A stretch of 64,000 nt of DNA from Actinocatenispora sp963805605 (GTDB lineage: Bacteria; Actinomycetota; Actinomycetes; Mycobacteriales; Micromonosporaceae). Shown in pieces: positions 40,525 to 49,639 of the stretch (positions are counted from its first letter, which is position 1; each line of letters starts with the position of its first letter). The position numbers and the translations under genes are program-made. Below the pieces are notes generated by a model, which saw only the letters and a list, made by a program, of their open reading frames with translations, was not told the DNA's origin and ran no database searches. Location of the stretch: positions 62,001 through 126,000 of the forward strand of contig CAWDUX010000002.1 in NCBI GenBank assembly GCA_963805605.1. Reading direction: 5' to 3'.

Positions 40525-41736
40525 ATGTGGCCAGGCATCCGCAGAATGATGCCGCTCGGCGTGCTGTTCGCCCTCGACGGGGTGCTGATGGCCAGCTGGG
40601 CGGTCCGGGTACCGCAGGTCAAGGAGCACGTCGGTGCCTCGGCCAGCGGACTGGGCGTCGCCCTGCTGTGCGCCACCCTCGGCGCCCTCGCCGCCATGCC
40701 CGTCGCCGGCCGGGTCTGCCAGCGCTACGGCAGTCACCGGGTCACCGTCGTCGGCTCCGTACTGCTCTGCCTGGTCACCACGCTGCCGGCGCTACCCGGC
40801 TCGGTGCTCGGCCTCGGCGGGGCACTACTGCTGTTCGGCATCGGGTACGGCACCAACAACGTCGGGCTCAACAGCGCGGCCGTGGATGTGGAGACCGCCA
40901 CCGGCCGTACCGTCATGTCCACCCTGCACGGCCTGTGGAGCCTCGGTGGGCTGCTCGGCGCGTTGATCGGTGGTCTGGTCGCGGCGTACCTGGCCCCGCG
41001 CGGGCACCTCGCCCTCGTCGCAGTCGGTGGGCTGGTGGTCGTCGCGCTGGTGGGCCCCGCCGTGTGGCGCGGAACGGTACCGCCGCCGGCCGCCGACACG
41101 CCGCCGCACACCCGGCTGATTCCGCTGGCCGGGGTGCGCGCCGCCCTGGTCGCGCTGGGCGTGATCGCGCTGTGCACCGCCTACGGCGAAGGTTCGATGG
41201 GCGACTGGGGTGCGCTGCACCTGGCCCAGGACCTGCATTCGGGACCAGGACCGGCCGCGTACGGCTTCGCCGTGTACTCGCTGTCGGTGGCACTGGGCCG
41301 GCTGACCGGGGACGTACTGGTGCTGGCCTGGGGCCGTACCCGGGTACTGGTCGGCGGTGCACTGCTGGCCACCGTCGGGATGCTGCTCGCCGCCCTCGCC
41401 GGTACGGTTCCGCTCGCGTTCGTCGGGTACGTGCTGTTCGGCCTCGGCATCGCCAACGTCTTCCCCATCGCCATCGCTCGGGCCGGCGCGATCGGTGGAG
41501 CCGGTGGAGTCGCCGCCGCCTCCACGGTCGGCTACGCCGGCCAGCTCGGCGGGCCGCCGCTGATCGGTTTCCTGGCCGACGCGGCCGGTCTACCGGCCGC
41601 GCTGTGCACCTCCGCGGCACTGGCCGCGCTCATCGTCGTGCTCGGCCTCGCCGTCCGGCACACCACCGCGCCGCCGGCACCCGCACCGTCCGTACCGCCA
41701 CACCGCACGATCGACGCAGAAGGGACCGCCCGATGA
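40525..41736 (+). CDS. MFS transporter, probable sugar permease
   Basis: A 403-residue major facilitator with twelve predicted helices, the loop 2-3 motif GRVCQRYGSHRV and a matching repeat in the second half (GRLTGDVLVLAWGRTRVLVGG). It resembles the FucP/NagP-like sugar permease group. Its stop overlaps the start of the GH20 gene by four bases. It likely takes up N-acetylglucosamine or chitobiose-type sugars that the hexosaminidase then splits, or the reverse; the substrate is inferred from that neighbour. ATG start; the ROK gene is divergent. Confidence 0.85.
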   Translation: MWPGIRRMMPLGVLFALDGVLMASWAVRVPQVKEHVGASASGLGVALLCATLGALAAMPVAGRVCQRYGSHRVTVVGSVLLCLVTTLPALPGSVLGLGGALLLFGIGYGTNNVGLNSAAVDVETATGRTVMSTLHGLWSLGGLLGALIGGLVAAYLAPRGHLALVAVGGLVVVALVGPAVWRGTVPPPAADTPPHTRLIPLAGVRAALVALGVIALCTAYGEGSMGDWGALHLAQDLHSGPGPAAYGFAVYSLSVALGRLTGDVLVLAWGRTRVLVGGALLATVGMLLAALAGTVPLAFVGYVLFGLGIANVFPIAIARAGAIGGAGGVAAASTVGYAGQLGGPPLIGFLADAAGLPAALCTSAALAALIVVLGLAVRHTTAPPAPAPSVPPHRTIDAEGTAR

Positions 41737-43376
41737 CAGACCGGTACCAGACCCTGATCCCTCGCCCGCGCCACGCTGAGCGCCAACCCGGCAGCCTGGT
41801 GCTGACCGCCGACACCCGGCTCAGCGTCGCGCCCGGCGCCGAGGCCGCCGCGGACGCGGTACGGCTGCTGCTCGCGCCGCTGCGGTTGCCGTTGCGCCCC
41901 GACGGCGCCGGACCGGAGCTGTCGGTAGGCCTCGACGAGCAGATCAGCGAGCCGGAAGGCTACCGCCTGCGGGTGACGCCGCAGGGTGTCGAACTCGTCG
42001 CCGGTACGGTCGACGGCGCCCGGCACGCCGCCCGTACGCTGCGTCAGCTGCTGCCCGACGCCGCGTGGCGTACCGTCGCCCCGGCCGACACCGCCTGGGA
42101 ACTGGACTGCGGTGCGGTCACCGACGCGCCGGCGCTGCCCTGGCGCGGCGGGATGCTCGACGTGTCCCGGCACTTCCAGCCCAAGCACGTACTGCTGCGC
42201 TACGTCGACCTGTTCGCCATGCACGGGCTCAACCGGCTGCATCTGCACCTCACCGACGACCAGGGCTGGCGGATCGAGTCCCGCCGCTACCCGGAACTGA
42301 CCCGGGTGGCCACCCACCGGCCCGGCACCCAGGTCGGCCGCAACCGGGACGGATCCCACGACGGCACCCCGCACGGCGGCTACTACACGCTGGAGGACCT
42401 CGCCGAGATCGGTACGTACGCCGCCGAGCGGGGCGTCACCGTGGTGCCGGAGATCGACCTGCCGGGGCACGCCTCCGCGCTGCTCGCCGCGTACCCGGAG
42501 CTGGGCGTCGGTGGGCACAGCGTGCACACCGGCTGGGGCATCTCGGCGGGCGTGGTCACGCCGCTGCCGGCGACCGTCCAGTTCGTGGTGGACGTCCTGG
42601 ACGAGCTGCTGACCGCGATGCCGGTGCCCTACATGCACCTCGGTGGCGACGAGTGCGTACTGCGCGACTGGGTCGGTGACCCGCAGGTCGCCGCGTACAT
42701 GCGCGAGCAGGGTGTCGACGACCCGGTCGCCATGCACGGCCGGTTCCTGCGCGAGGTCGCCGGGCACCTGTCCGGGCAGGGCCGGCGGATGGTGGTCTGG
42801 GACGAGGGCTTCGTGACCGGCGGCGTGCTCGACGACACGATCGTGACCGCCTGGCGGGGCAGCGAGGTGGGTCGACGGGCCGCCGCCGCCGGCTACGACC
42901 TGGTCCGCTGCCCGGTCTACCCGCTGTACTTCGACTACGACCAGTCCGACGACGCGGTGGAACCGCTGTCCATCGGCGGCCCGGCGACACTGGACGACGT
43001 GATCGGCTTCGACCCGGTCCCGGCCGACTGGTCGGACGCCGAACGCGCGCGGGTCATCGGCCTGCAGTTTCAGGGCTGGTCGGAGTACATCCCGACCAGC
43101 CGGCACCTGGACTACATGCTCTTTCCGCGCGCCTGCGCCGCGGCCGACGTGGCGTGGACCGGTGCGCCGGCCGTCGACCTTGTCGAACGGCTGGCCGAGC
43201 ACCTGGGTCGGCTGGACGCGGCCGGCTGCGAGTATCGGCCGTTGGACGGTCCGCACCCGTGGCAGGCCGGCGGCACCGGTGCCCGTCAGCGGGCGCAGGG
43301 CGCCCGGATGGCTGAGGTGCGGGAGCGGTTGGAGGCGATGTCGGACACTGCGGACATCGCCGAGGAGACCAGCTGA
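41733..43376 (+). CDS. GH20 beta-N-acetylhexosaminidase
   Basis: A 547-residue intracellular hexosaminidase without a signal peptide. An N-terminal GH20b alpha/beta domain (about 1-135) is followed by the TIM barrel (about 140-480) with WRGGMLDVSRHFQ, NRLHLHLTDDQGWR and the catalytic pair Asp306-Glu307 in HLGGDECV. The mechanism uses the substrate N-acetyl group. ATG 41733 lies within the MFS stop (ATGA), so the two are coupled. The long frame before 41733 is a shadow of the MFS gene. It probably releases N-acetylglucosamine from chito- or glycan oligosaccharides. Confidence 0.92.
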   Translation: MTDRYQTLIPRPRHAERQPGSLVLTADTRLSVAPGAEAAADAVRLLLAPLRLPLRPDGAGPELSVGLDEQISEPEGYRLRVTPQGVELVAGTVDGARHAARTLRQLLPDAAWRTVAPADTAWELDCGAVTDAPALPWRGGMLDVSRHFQPKHVLLRYVDLFAMHGLNRLHLHLTDDQGWRIESRRYPELTRVATHRPGTQVGRNRDGSHDGTPHGGYYTLEDLAEIGTYAAERGVTVVPEIDLPGHASALLAAYPELGVGGHSVHTGWGISAGVVTPLPATVQFVVDVLDELLTAMPVPYMHLGGDECVLRDWVGDPQVAAYMREQGVDDPVAMHGRFLREVAGHLSGQGRRMVVWDEGFVTGGVLDDTIVTAWRGSEVGRRAAAAGYDLVRCPVYPLYFDYDQSDDAVEPLSIGGPATLDDVIGFDPVPADWSDAERARVIGLQFQGWSEYIPTSRHLDYMLFPRACAAADVAWTGAPAVDLVERLAEHLGRLDAAGCEYRPLDGPHPWQAGGTGARQRAQGARMAEVRERLEAMSDTADIAEETS

Positions 43377-43397
43377 ACCTGCCTGTCCCGGCAGCCG

Positions 43398-43445
43398 GCC
43401 CGGACACGGACCGGCCCGGACACGGACCAGCTCGGAGACGGACCG
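43398..43445. repeat. Tandem 16-bp repeat, three units
   Basis: Two perfect copies of GGCCCGGACACGGACC (43398-43413 and 43414-43429) and a third with three changes (43430-43445). It lies right after the GH20 stop and runs into the hairpin at 43443. Confidence 0.8.
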
Positions 43446-43472
43446 GCCCGCCGGCGGATGCCGGCGGGCCGG
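43443..43472. terminator. Hairpin between convergent genes
   Basis: A perfect 13-bp stem around a GGAT loop, placed between the GH20 gene and the convergent thioredoxin-fold gene. It should stop transcripts from both sides. Confidence 0.7.
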
Positions 43473-43490
43473 TGCCGATGCTGCTGAGGC

Positions 43491-44354
43491 TCAGCCGTTG
43501 ACCAGGCTGCTCAGCCAGTTCGACTTGTTGCTGTCGACCAACTTGCCGTCGTGCACCACGGTCGGCGTGCCGAAACTGCCGTCGGCCTGGTGCAGGGACT
43601 TGTCGTTGCTCAGCTTCTGCGCCTGCTGGTCGGGGAAGGAGTTGTACTTCCCGGACTTCAGCGACTTGCTGAAGTCGCCACCTCCGCCGCCGAGCCGGTC
43701 CGCCAGGCTCTGCAACTGCGCGTTGCTGTAGCCGGGGCCGCCCTCCTTCGGCTGGTTGTGGAACAGGCTCCAGTGGTACGAGGCGAACTTGCCGTTCTGC
43801 ACGCTGGCGAACGCGGCATTTGCGGCCCGCTGCGAGTATCCGGCCGGGTTGGAGTTCTGGTTGAGCGTGTCGACGATGCGGTAGCGGATCTGCAACTTCC
43901 CGGAGTTGAGGTCCTTCTGCATCTCGTCGCCGTACTTCTGCTCCAGCTGACCGCAGTACGGGCAGAGGAAGTCCTCGTAGATCTCGATCTTGGTCTTGGC
44001 GCTGTCCTTGCCGGCCAGCACTGTCCCGTTGTCGACCTTCACCGGGTAGTTCGCGCTGATCGTGTGTGCCTTGATCACCGCGTTCTTGGCCTTGTCGTTC
44101 TGATAGTTGGCGAAGATCACCGCGCCGATCACGACGGCCAGCAGTACCACGCAGACGGACACGGTGACGATGACCCGGTTCCGGCGGGCCCGCTCGGCCC
44201 GTGCCGCGGCCACCGCCTTCGCCGCCTTGGCCCGCTGCTTGGCCGAGCCGCCGCCCGGACGGCTACCGCCACCTGGCCGGTTGCCCCCGCCGGACGGGCC
44301 GGAGCCGGTGCCGGAGCGGTTGCCCGGGTTCTTCGATGTGCTCTTACTCGCCAT
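43491..44354 (-). CDS. Membrane-anchored DsbA-like thiol-disulfide protein
   Basis: A 287-residue envelope protein. A disordered Gly/Ser/Pro-rich, then basic N-terminus (1-60) is followed by one membrane helix (about 61-82) and an extracytoplasmic DsbA/thioredoxin fold (about 100-285). The redox centre is Cys131-Pro-Tyr-Cys134 in DFLCPYCGQ, and the cis-Pro is in GTPTVV. It likely oxidises or shuffles disulfides in exported proteins. ATG 44354 has GGAGG upstream. A tiny ORF with two tandem Trp codons lies 25 bases before it. Confidence 0.87.
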   Translation of the reverse strand: MASKSTSKNPGNRSGTGSGPSGGGNRPGGGSRPGGGSAKQRAKAAKAVAAARAERARRNRVIVTVSVCVVLLAVVIGAVIFANYQNDKAKNAVIKAHTISANYPVKVDNGTVLAGKDSAKTKIEIYEDFLCPYCGQLEQKYGDEMQKDLNSGKLQIRYRIVDTLNQNSNPAGYSQRAANAAFASVQNGKFASYHWSLFHNQPKEGGPGYSNAQLQSLADRLGGGGGDFSKSLKSGKYNSFPDQQAQKLSNDKSLHQADGSFGTPTVVHDGKLVDSNKSNWLSSLVNG

Positions 44355-44379
44355 GTCGGATTTATCCTCCGGGTGTCCG

Positions 44380-44418
44380 TCAGCTCGACCACCAGCGGTC
44401 GATGACGTTGGTCTCCAT
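44380..44418 (-). CDS. Possible 12-codon upstream ORF with tandem Trp codons
   Basis: METNVIDRWWSS, ending 25 bases before the DsbA-like gene. Two adjacent TGG codons recall leader peptides, but there is no clear ribosome site or alternative hairpins, so this may well be chance. Confidence 0.2.
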   Translation of the reverse strand: METNVIDRWWSS

Positions 44419-44738
44419 GGTGACCGACAGTCCGGTGGGTGCCCACCACGGGTGTACGCCCACCCCCGTCGTCGACCCCGGGCCGCACCGTCGACCGGCC
44501 GCTGGTCACCGGGCGCCCCGGCGGCCGCCCAGGGGTGCGCCGCGGGCGGTACGGGACACGGCAACCGGTCCCGTACGCTACCGTGCCCGGCCGGCCGATG
44601 TGGTGCTGCCGGGCCGTGCGGCGGGGCACGGAGACACCCGACACCTCGAACTTCGCCGGCCATTCGCCCTGCGGCGCGACGTGGGGCACCGCACAATCGA
44701 GAGCGGGCACTGCTGCGGCGTGAGCACCGGGGGGTGCG
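44419..44738. other. Divergent intergenic region
   Basis: About 320 bases between the DsbA-like gene (minus) and the SSB-like gene (plus). Frames here give only Arg/Pro-rich shadow peptides. I see no clear promoter, RNA or gene. Confidence 0.4.
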
Positions 44739-45146
44739 ATGGGTATTCCAAGTCTCTACATCGGCCGGGTGGCCGACAATCCGATGCGCGAGTACACGCT
44801 CGACGGGGCGCCGTTGGCCCGGTTCGTCCTGTGCTGTCCCGCCGACGGTGGCGACGGCCGGCCCTCTTTCGGGGAGCCGCCGGCCGAGCCCGACGAGGTG
44901 CACATCGCCGTCGAGACCAGCGGAGAACTGGCTGACCTGGCGCTGCGCAACCTGCGGCGGGGCGACCAGGTGCTGGTGTTCGGTGGGCTGGCCACCAGCC
45001 CACCCGATCCCGGCCGGCGCGGCGCCACCGACCTGTACGTCCGGGCGCAGCACGTCGGGCTGGACGTCACCACCGACGGCTGGCACCGCGAGCCGGACGC
45101 CCCGGCGCCGGTCAGTACCGGACTACACCCCGAGTTCCACTGGTAG
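44739..45146 (+). CDS. SSB-like single-domain OB-fold protein
   Basis: A 135-residue protein with the pattern of single-stranded DNA-binding proteins: SLYIGRVADNPMREYTLDG, ARFVLCCPA, DEVHIAVETSGELADLALRNLRRGDQVLVFG, and LYVRAQHVGLDVT. It lacks the long Gly/Pro linker and acidic DDDIPF-type tail that recruits partners in true SSB, so it is a paralogue, perhaps of SsbB type. The ATG at 44739 has GGGGGGTG upstream. It is followed by proB after 56 bases, though no shared function is evident. Confidence 0.75.
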   Translation: MGIPSLYIGRVADNPMREYTLDGAPLARFVLCCPADGGDGRPSFGEPPAEPDEVHIAVETSGELADLALRNLRRGDQVLVFGGLATSPPDPGRRGATDLYVRAQHVGLDVTTDGWHREPDAPAPVSTGLHPEFHW

Positions 45147-45202
45147 GGGTTGCCGGACGCCGGAGAAGTGTGGGCGGCCAGACGCGGGTACGGTGCGCCT
45201 CG

Positions 45203-46333
45203 ATGGACGGATCAGCAAGCTCGCGCGCGACCATGGTCCACTCGGCGCGCTGCATCGTGGTCAAGGTGGGTTCCTCGTCGCTGACCACCAGGGCCGGCGG
45301 CCTCGACCCGCACCGGCTGGACGCGCTGGTCGATGAGCTGGCCCGCAGACGCGCCGACGGTACGGAGATCATCCTGGTCTCCTCCGGCGCGATCGCGGCC
45401 GGGCTGGCCCCGCTCGGTCTGTCGCACCGGCCCCGCGACCTGGCCACCCAGCAGGCCGCCGCGAGCGTCGGGCAGGTGGCGCTGATCCACCGGTACGCGA
45501 CCTCCTTCGGCCGGCACTCCCAGCAGGTCGGCCAGGTGCTGCTGACCGTGGACGAGGTGATCCGCCGCAGCCGGTACCGCAACGCACTGCGCACCCTGCG
45601 CCGGTTGCTCGACCTCGGGGTACTGCCGATCGTCAACGAGAACGACACGGTCGCCACCGAGGAGATCCGCTTCGGCGACAACGACCGGCTGGCCGCGCTG
45701 GTGGCCGCGCTGGTACGGGCCGATCTGCTGGTGCTGCTCTCCGACGTGGACGCGCTGTACGACGGTGATCCACGCCAGCCCGGTGCCCGGCGCATCGCCC
45801 AGGTCAGCGGGCCGGACGAACTGGCCGGGGTACGGCTGGGCAGTGTCGGGCGCGCCGGGGTCGGTACCGGCGGGATGGCGACGAAGGTGGATGCCGCCCG
45901 GATCGCCGCCACCTCCGGGGTCCCGGTGGTGTTGACCGCCGCGGACCGGGCCGGCGACGCCCTGCGCGGCGGTGAGGTCGGCACGTTCTTCCACGCCGCG
46001 ACACGTCGCCCCCGGCAACGGTTGTTCTGGTTGGCGCATGCGACCACCCCGCTGGGCCGTCTGCACCTGGACGCCGGTGCGGTCCGGGCGGTGGTGGAAC
46101 GGCGGTCGTCGCTGCTGCCCGCCGGGGTACACGGGGTGGACGGCACGTTCACCGCCGGCGACCCGGTGGACCTGGTCGACGAGAGCGGCCGGTCGGTGGC
46201 CCGCGGCCTGGTCAACTACGACGCCGCGGAACTTCCTCGACTTCTCGGGCGCAGCACCCGGGAGCTGGCCAGCGAACTGGGCGACGAGTACGAGCGTGAA
46301 CTGGTGCACCGCGACGATCTGGTCCTGCTCTAG
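45203..46333 (+). CDS. proB: Glutamate 5-kinase
   Basis: First enzyme of proline synthesis: phosphorylates glutamate with ATP. A 376-residue protein with the amino-acid-kinase domain (VVKVGSSSLT at about residue 20, LVSSGAIAAG, NENDTVATEEIRFGDND, LLSDVDALY, GTGGMATKVDAA) and a C-terminal PUA domain (about 285-375, RGLVNYDAAEL). The start is taken at ATG 45203; ATG 45233 is an alternative and neither has a strong ribosome site. It is followed by proA 29 bases downstream. Proline normally feeds back on the kinase domain. Confidence 0.95.
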   Translation: MDGSASSRATMVHSARCIVVKVGSSSLTTRAGGLDPHRLDALVDELARRRADGTEIILVSSGAIAAGLAPLGLSHRPRDLATQQAAASVGQVALIHRYATSFGRHSQQVGQVLLTVDEVIRRSRYRNALRTLRRLLDLGVLPIVNENDTVATEEIRFGDNDRLAALVAALVRADLLVLLSDVDALYDGDPRQPGARRIAQVSGPDELAGVRLGSVGRAGVGTGGMATKVDAARIAATSGVPVVLTAADRAGDALRGGEVGTFFHAATRRPRQRLFWLAHATTPLGRLHLDAGAVRAVVERRSSLLPAGVHGVDGTFTAGDPVDLVDESGRSVARGLVNYDAAELPRLLGRSTRELASELGDEYERELVHRDDLVLL

Positions 46334-46362
46334 AGGCTCGCCGCGCTGACTACGCTGGAGGC

Positions 46363-47631
46363 ATGTCGGAAGCTGCTGCGGTACACGGGGTCGCCCGTCG
46401 AGGTGGGCAGGCCGCCACCGAACTGGCGCTGGCGTCGCGTGCGGTCAAGGACGCCGCGTTGCGGGCGATGGCCGACGCGCTGAGTGCCGCCGCCCCGCAG
46501 CTGCTCACCGAGAACCGGTCCGATGTGGACGCGGCCCGGGCCGCCGGCACCGCGGAGGCGATGCTGGACCGGTTGTCGCTGACCCCGGACCGGATCGAGG
46601 GGATGGCCGACGGGCTGCGCCAGATCGCCGGGCTGCCGGACCCGGTCGGCGAGGTCGTCCGCGGCGGTGTACTGCCCAACGGGCTGGAACTGCGGCAGAT
46701 CCGGGTGCCCTTCGGCGTGGTCGGCATCATCTACGAGGGCCGGCCGAACGTCACCGCGGACGCCGCCGGCCTGACGGTCAAGTCCGGCAACGCGGTTCTG
46801 CTGCGCGGTTCGTCCTCGGCCCGGCACTCCAACGCCGCGATCGTGGCGGTGCTGCGCGACGCGCTCACGGCCAGCGGCCTGCCGGCCGACGCGGTGCAAC
46901 TCGTCCCGGGCGGGGGCCACGATTCGGTCAAACACCTGATGCGGGCCCGCGGGCTGGTGGACGTACTGATCCCGCGCGGCGGCGCGAAGCTGATCAGGTC
47001 GGTGGTGGAGGAGTCCACAGTGCCGGTGATCGAGACCGGCGTCGGCAACTGCCACGTCTACGTCGACGCCGCCGCCGACGAGGGGATGGCGCTGGCCATC
47101 CTGCTCAACGCCAAGACGCAGCGCCCGTCGGTGTGCAACGCGGCCGAGTCGCTGCTGGTACACACCGACCGGGCGGACAGTTTCCTGCCCCGCGCACTGC
47201 GGGCGTTGCAGGGTTCCGGTGTCGTCGTACACGGCGACGAGACGGTGGCCGCCCACGGCGCCGAGGTCGACGTTCCGGTACTGCCGGCCACCGACGAGGA
47301 CTGGGGCACCGAGTATCTGGCCATGGAACTGTCCGCGGCTGTGGTCGGGTCGTTGGACGAGGCGGTCGGGCACATCCGCCGGTACGGCTCGGGCCATTCG
47401 GAGGTGATCGTGACCGGAAGCCAGTCGGCGGCCCGCGAGTTCACGGCCCGGGTCGACGCGGCCGCCGTGCTGGTCAACGCCTCGTCCCGGTTCACCGACG
47501 GATCCGAGTTCGGTTTCGGCGCCGAGATCGGCATCTCCACCCAGAAGCTGCACGCCCGTGGCCCGATGGGGCTGCCGGAGCTGACCAGTACGAAGTACGT
47601 GGTGGTCGGCGACGGCCACATCCGTACCTGA
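46363..47631 (+). CDS. proA: Gamma-glutamyl phosphate reductase
   Basis: Second enzyme of proline synthesis: NADPH-dependent reduction of gamma-glutamyl phosphate to the semialdehyde. A 422-residue aldehyde-dehydrogenase-like enzyme with VPFGVVGIIYEGRPNVT, LRGSSSARHSN, the catalytic Cys in TQRPSVCNAAE and SSRFTDGSEFGFGAEIGISTQ. ATG 46363 has GGAGG six bases upstream. Operon with proB. A decayed short-chain dehydrogenase fragment on the other strand abuts its stop. Confidence 0.96.
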   Translation: MSEAAAVHGVARRGGQAATELALASRAVKDAALRAMADALSAAAPQLLTENRSDVDAARAAGTAEAMLDRLSLTPDRIEGMADGLRQIAGLPDPVGEVVRGGVLPNGLELRQIRVPFGVVGIIYEGRPNVTADAAGLTVKSGNAVLLRGSSSARHSNAAIVAVLRDALTASGLPADAVQLVPGGGHDSVKHLMRARGLVDVLIPRGGAKLIRSVVEESTVPVIETGVGNCHVYVDAAADEGMALAILLNAKTQRPSVCNAAESLLVHTDRADSFLPRALRALQGSGVVVHGDETVAAHGAEVDVPVLPATDEDWGTEYLAMELSAAVVGSLDEAVGHIRRYGSGHSEVIVTGSQSAAREFTARVDAAAVLVNASSRFTDGSEFGFGAEIGISTQKLHARGPMGLPELTSTKYVVVGDGHIRT

Positions 47632-47775
47632 CGGCGTTGGGCCGGTCGAAGTCGGTGTTGCCGCCGGCATTGTTGACCAGGATGTCGATTCGGTCGGGAA
47701 GGTGTGTGCCAACGCTGCGGTGAGTGCGTGGGGGTCGCTGACGTCACAGGTCAGCGCGTCCACGCTCAGTCCCCG
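47632..47775 (-). pseudogene. Short-chain dehydrogenase/reductase fragment
   Basis: On the minus strand one frame reads GLSVDALTCDVSDPHALTAAL and then, after a one-base shift, IDILVNNAGGNTDFDRP, the classic middle of an SDR with its NNAG motif. The N-terminal cofactor loop and the catalytic YxxxK part are missing, and the remnant ends exactly at the proA stop. It is therefore a relic with a frameshift and both ends lost. The rest of the gap to 47988 holds only a hairpin. Confidence 0.7.
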
Positions 47776-47920
47776 GCGGTACGGGTGAGGACGTCCGGGA
47801 CCCACCAGCGACTGATGAGTCGGCCCGAGCGGCCGGCGGTGATCTCGGATCTGGGCGAAGGCGGGACCCTGGCCTGCCGGGGACACCGGGCCACCTGAAG
47901 ACCTTCGCGCCGTGAGCGCG

Positions 47921-47955
47921 CCGCGTCGGCGGCATCCCGGATGCCGCCGACGCGG
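47921..47955 (-). terminator. Hairpin after the GH13 gene
   Basis: A perfect 15-bp stem around a CCCGG loop, 34 bases past the GH13 stop on the minus strand. Confidence 0.65.
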
Positions 47956-47988
47956 GCCGTGCAGCGGCCAGGCACACCAGCCAGGCCG

Positions 47989-49620
47989 TTACGCCAGCCA
48001 GGCCGTCGCGTCGCCCGGCAGCTGGCCCTCGGCGGTCAGCGGCACGCTGGTCAGCAGCGGCTCGCCGGCCGGCAGCGGTACGGCGGTGTTCGTGGTGTTC
48101 ACGAAGCAGGTCAGGCCACCGTCCCGGCGGAAGGTCAGGCAGCCGTGCGGCGCGTCCTGGAACGTCAACCCACCGTGGAAACCGTCGTGCTCCCGCCGCA
48201 GCTTCAGGGCCTGCCGGTACAACGACAGGGTCGATTCGGCCACGCCTTCCTGTGACCCGGCGGCCAGCGGCCCCCAGCCGGCCGGCATCGGCAGCCAGCT
48301 GCCGGCGCCACCCTCGGAGAAGCCGTACGGCGGTTCGCCGGCGGCCCACGGAATCGGGATCCGGCAGTTGTCCCGGCCCCGCTGGGTGTGTCCGCTGCGC
48401 TCCCAGGTCGGGTCGGTCAGCGCCTCGTCCGGCGGCTCCACACTCGGCAGCGACAGCTCGTCACCCTGGTACAGGTACGCCACTCCGGGCAGCGCGAGCT
48501 GCAGCAACGCCGCCGCCCGGCCCCGCCGGGCACCCACCAGTCCGCCACCGTAGCGGGTCACGTGCCGCACGATGTCGTGGTTGGACAGCACCCAGGTGGT
48601 CGGCGCGCCGGTACCGTCCACTGTGGCCAATGCCGCTTCGATGGTGGTGCGCAGTTCGTCGGCCCGGAACCGGGACTCCACCATCCGGAAGTCGAACGCC
48701 AGGTGCAGTTCGTCGGGCCGGACGTAGCGACGGAGCCGCTCGGTCTCGGTCACCCAGACCTCGCCGACGGCCATGGCCTCCGGGTAGTCGTTGAGTACCT
48801 TGCGGATGAAGCGGTGGATGTCGTGTACGCCGTCGGCGTCCCAGCGCGGATCGACGATGTCGAGCAGTGCGCGTTCCGCCGCCGAGCCGCCACCGTCGAG
48901 CAGGGCGAGGGAACGCTCGTCGATGTCTGGCAGTCCGGCGGGCTTGGCCATGCCGTGCGCCACGTCGATCCGGAACCCGTCCACGCCCCGGTCCAGCCAG
49001 AACCGGAGGGTCTCCTCCAGGTCGGCCCAGATTTCCGGGTTCTCCCAGTTCAGGTCGGGCTGCTTGGGGTCGAACAGGTGCAGGTACCACTGCCCGGGGG
49101 TGCCGTCGGTCTCGGTGACCCGGTGCCAGGCCGGGCCGCCGAACACGGCCGGCCAGTTGTTCGGTGGCTCGTCGCCGTCGGGGCCGCGGCCGTCGCGGAA
49201 GATGTAGCGGTCCCGTTCGGTGCTGCCGGGGGCGGCGCGGAGCGCCTCGGTGAACCAGGCGTGCTCGTCGGAGGAGTGGTTGGGCACCAGGTCGACGGTG
49301 ACCCGGATGTCCCGGGCGTGTGCCTCGCTGATCAGCCGGTCGAAGGCGGCCAGGTCACCGAATGAGGGGTCCACGTCGCGGGGGTCCGCCACGTCGTAGC
49401 CGTGGTCGGCCATCGGGGAGGTGTAGAAGGGGGTGATCCAGATCGCGTGCACGCCGAGGCCGGCGAGGTAGTCCAGCTTGTTGCGGATGCCGTCCAGGTC
49501 GCCGATGCCGTCGGCGTTGGAGTCGGCGAAGCTGCGTACGTAGATCTGGTAGAACACCGCGTCGCGCCACCATTCCCGGCCGGGGGCCGGAGGGGGTGGG
49601 GTGGTGGGGTCTGTTCCCAC
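47989..49620 (-). CDS. GH13 alpha-glucosidase
   Basis: A 543-residue intracellular family 13 enzyme (oligo-1,6-glucosidase/alpha-glucosidase group). It starts WWRDAVFYQIYVRSFADSN and keeps DLVPNHSSDEH, nucleophile Asp219 (DGFRIDVAHGM), acid/base Glu287 (VGEVWV) and Asp349 (LSNHD). It is predicted to hydrolyse maltose- or isomaltose-type sugars, or trehalose, inside the cell. GTG 49620 has AAGGAG seven bases upstream; the frame further upstream is a shadow of the globin gene. A palindrome (TTTGAACGTTCAAA) lies 20 bases before the start, so a LacI-type regulator encoded elsewhere likely controls it. Confidence 0.93.
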   Translation of the reverse strand: MGTDPTTPPPPAPGREWWRDAVFYQIYVRSFADSNADGIGDLDGIRNKLDYLAGLGVHAIWITPFYTSPMADHGYDVADPRDVDPSFGDLAAFDRLISEAHARDIRVTVDLVPNHSSDEHAWFTEALRAAPGSTERDRYIFRDGRGPDGDEPPNNWPAVFGGPAWHRVTETDGTPGQWYLHLFDPKQPDLNWENPEIWADLEETLRFWLDRGVDGFRIDVAHGMAKPAGLPDIDERSLALLDGGGSAAERALLDIVDPRWDADGVHDIHRFIRKVLNDYPEAMAVGEVWVTETERLRRYVRPDELHLAFDFRMVESRFRADELRTTIEAALATVDGTGAPTTWVLSNHDIVRHVTRYGGGLVGARRGRAAALLQLALPGVAYLYQGDELSLPSVEPPDEALTDPTWERSGHTQRGRDNCRIPIPWAAGEPPYGFSEGGAGSWLPMPAGWGPLAAGSQEGVAESTLSLYRQALKLRREHDGFHGGLTFQDAPHGCLTFRRDGGLTCFVNTTNTAVPLPAGEPLLTSVPLTAEGQLPGDATAWLA

Positions 49621-49639
49621 GGTTGTCTCCTTTGGGGGG

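Noticed and set aside
40527..41732. Open frame upstream of and in frame with the GH20 gene
   Set aside because: It overlaps the MFS gene in another frame and reads as an Arg-rich shadow; the GH20 domain starts only at 41733.
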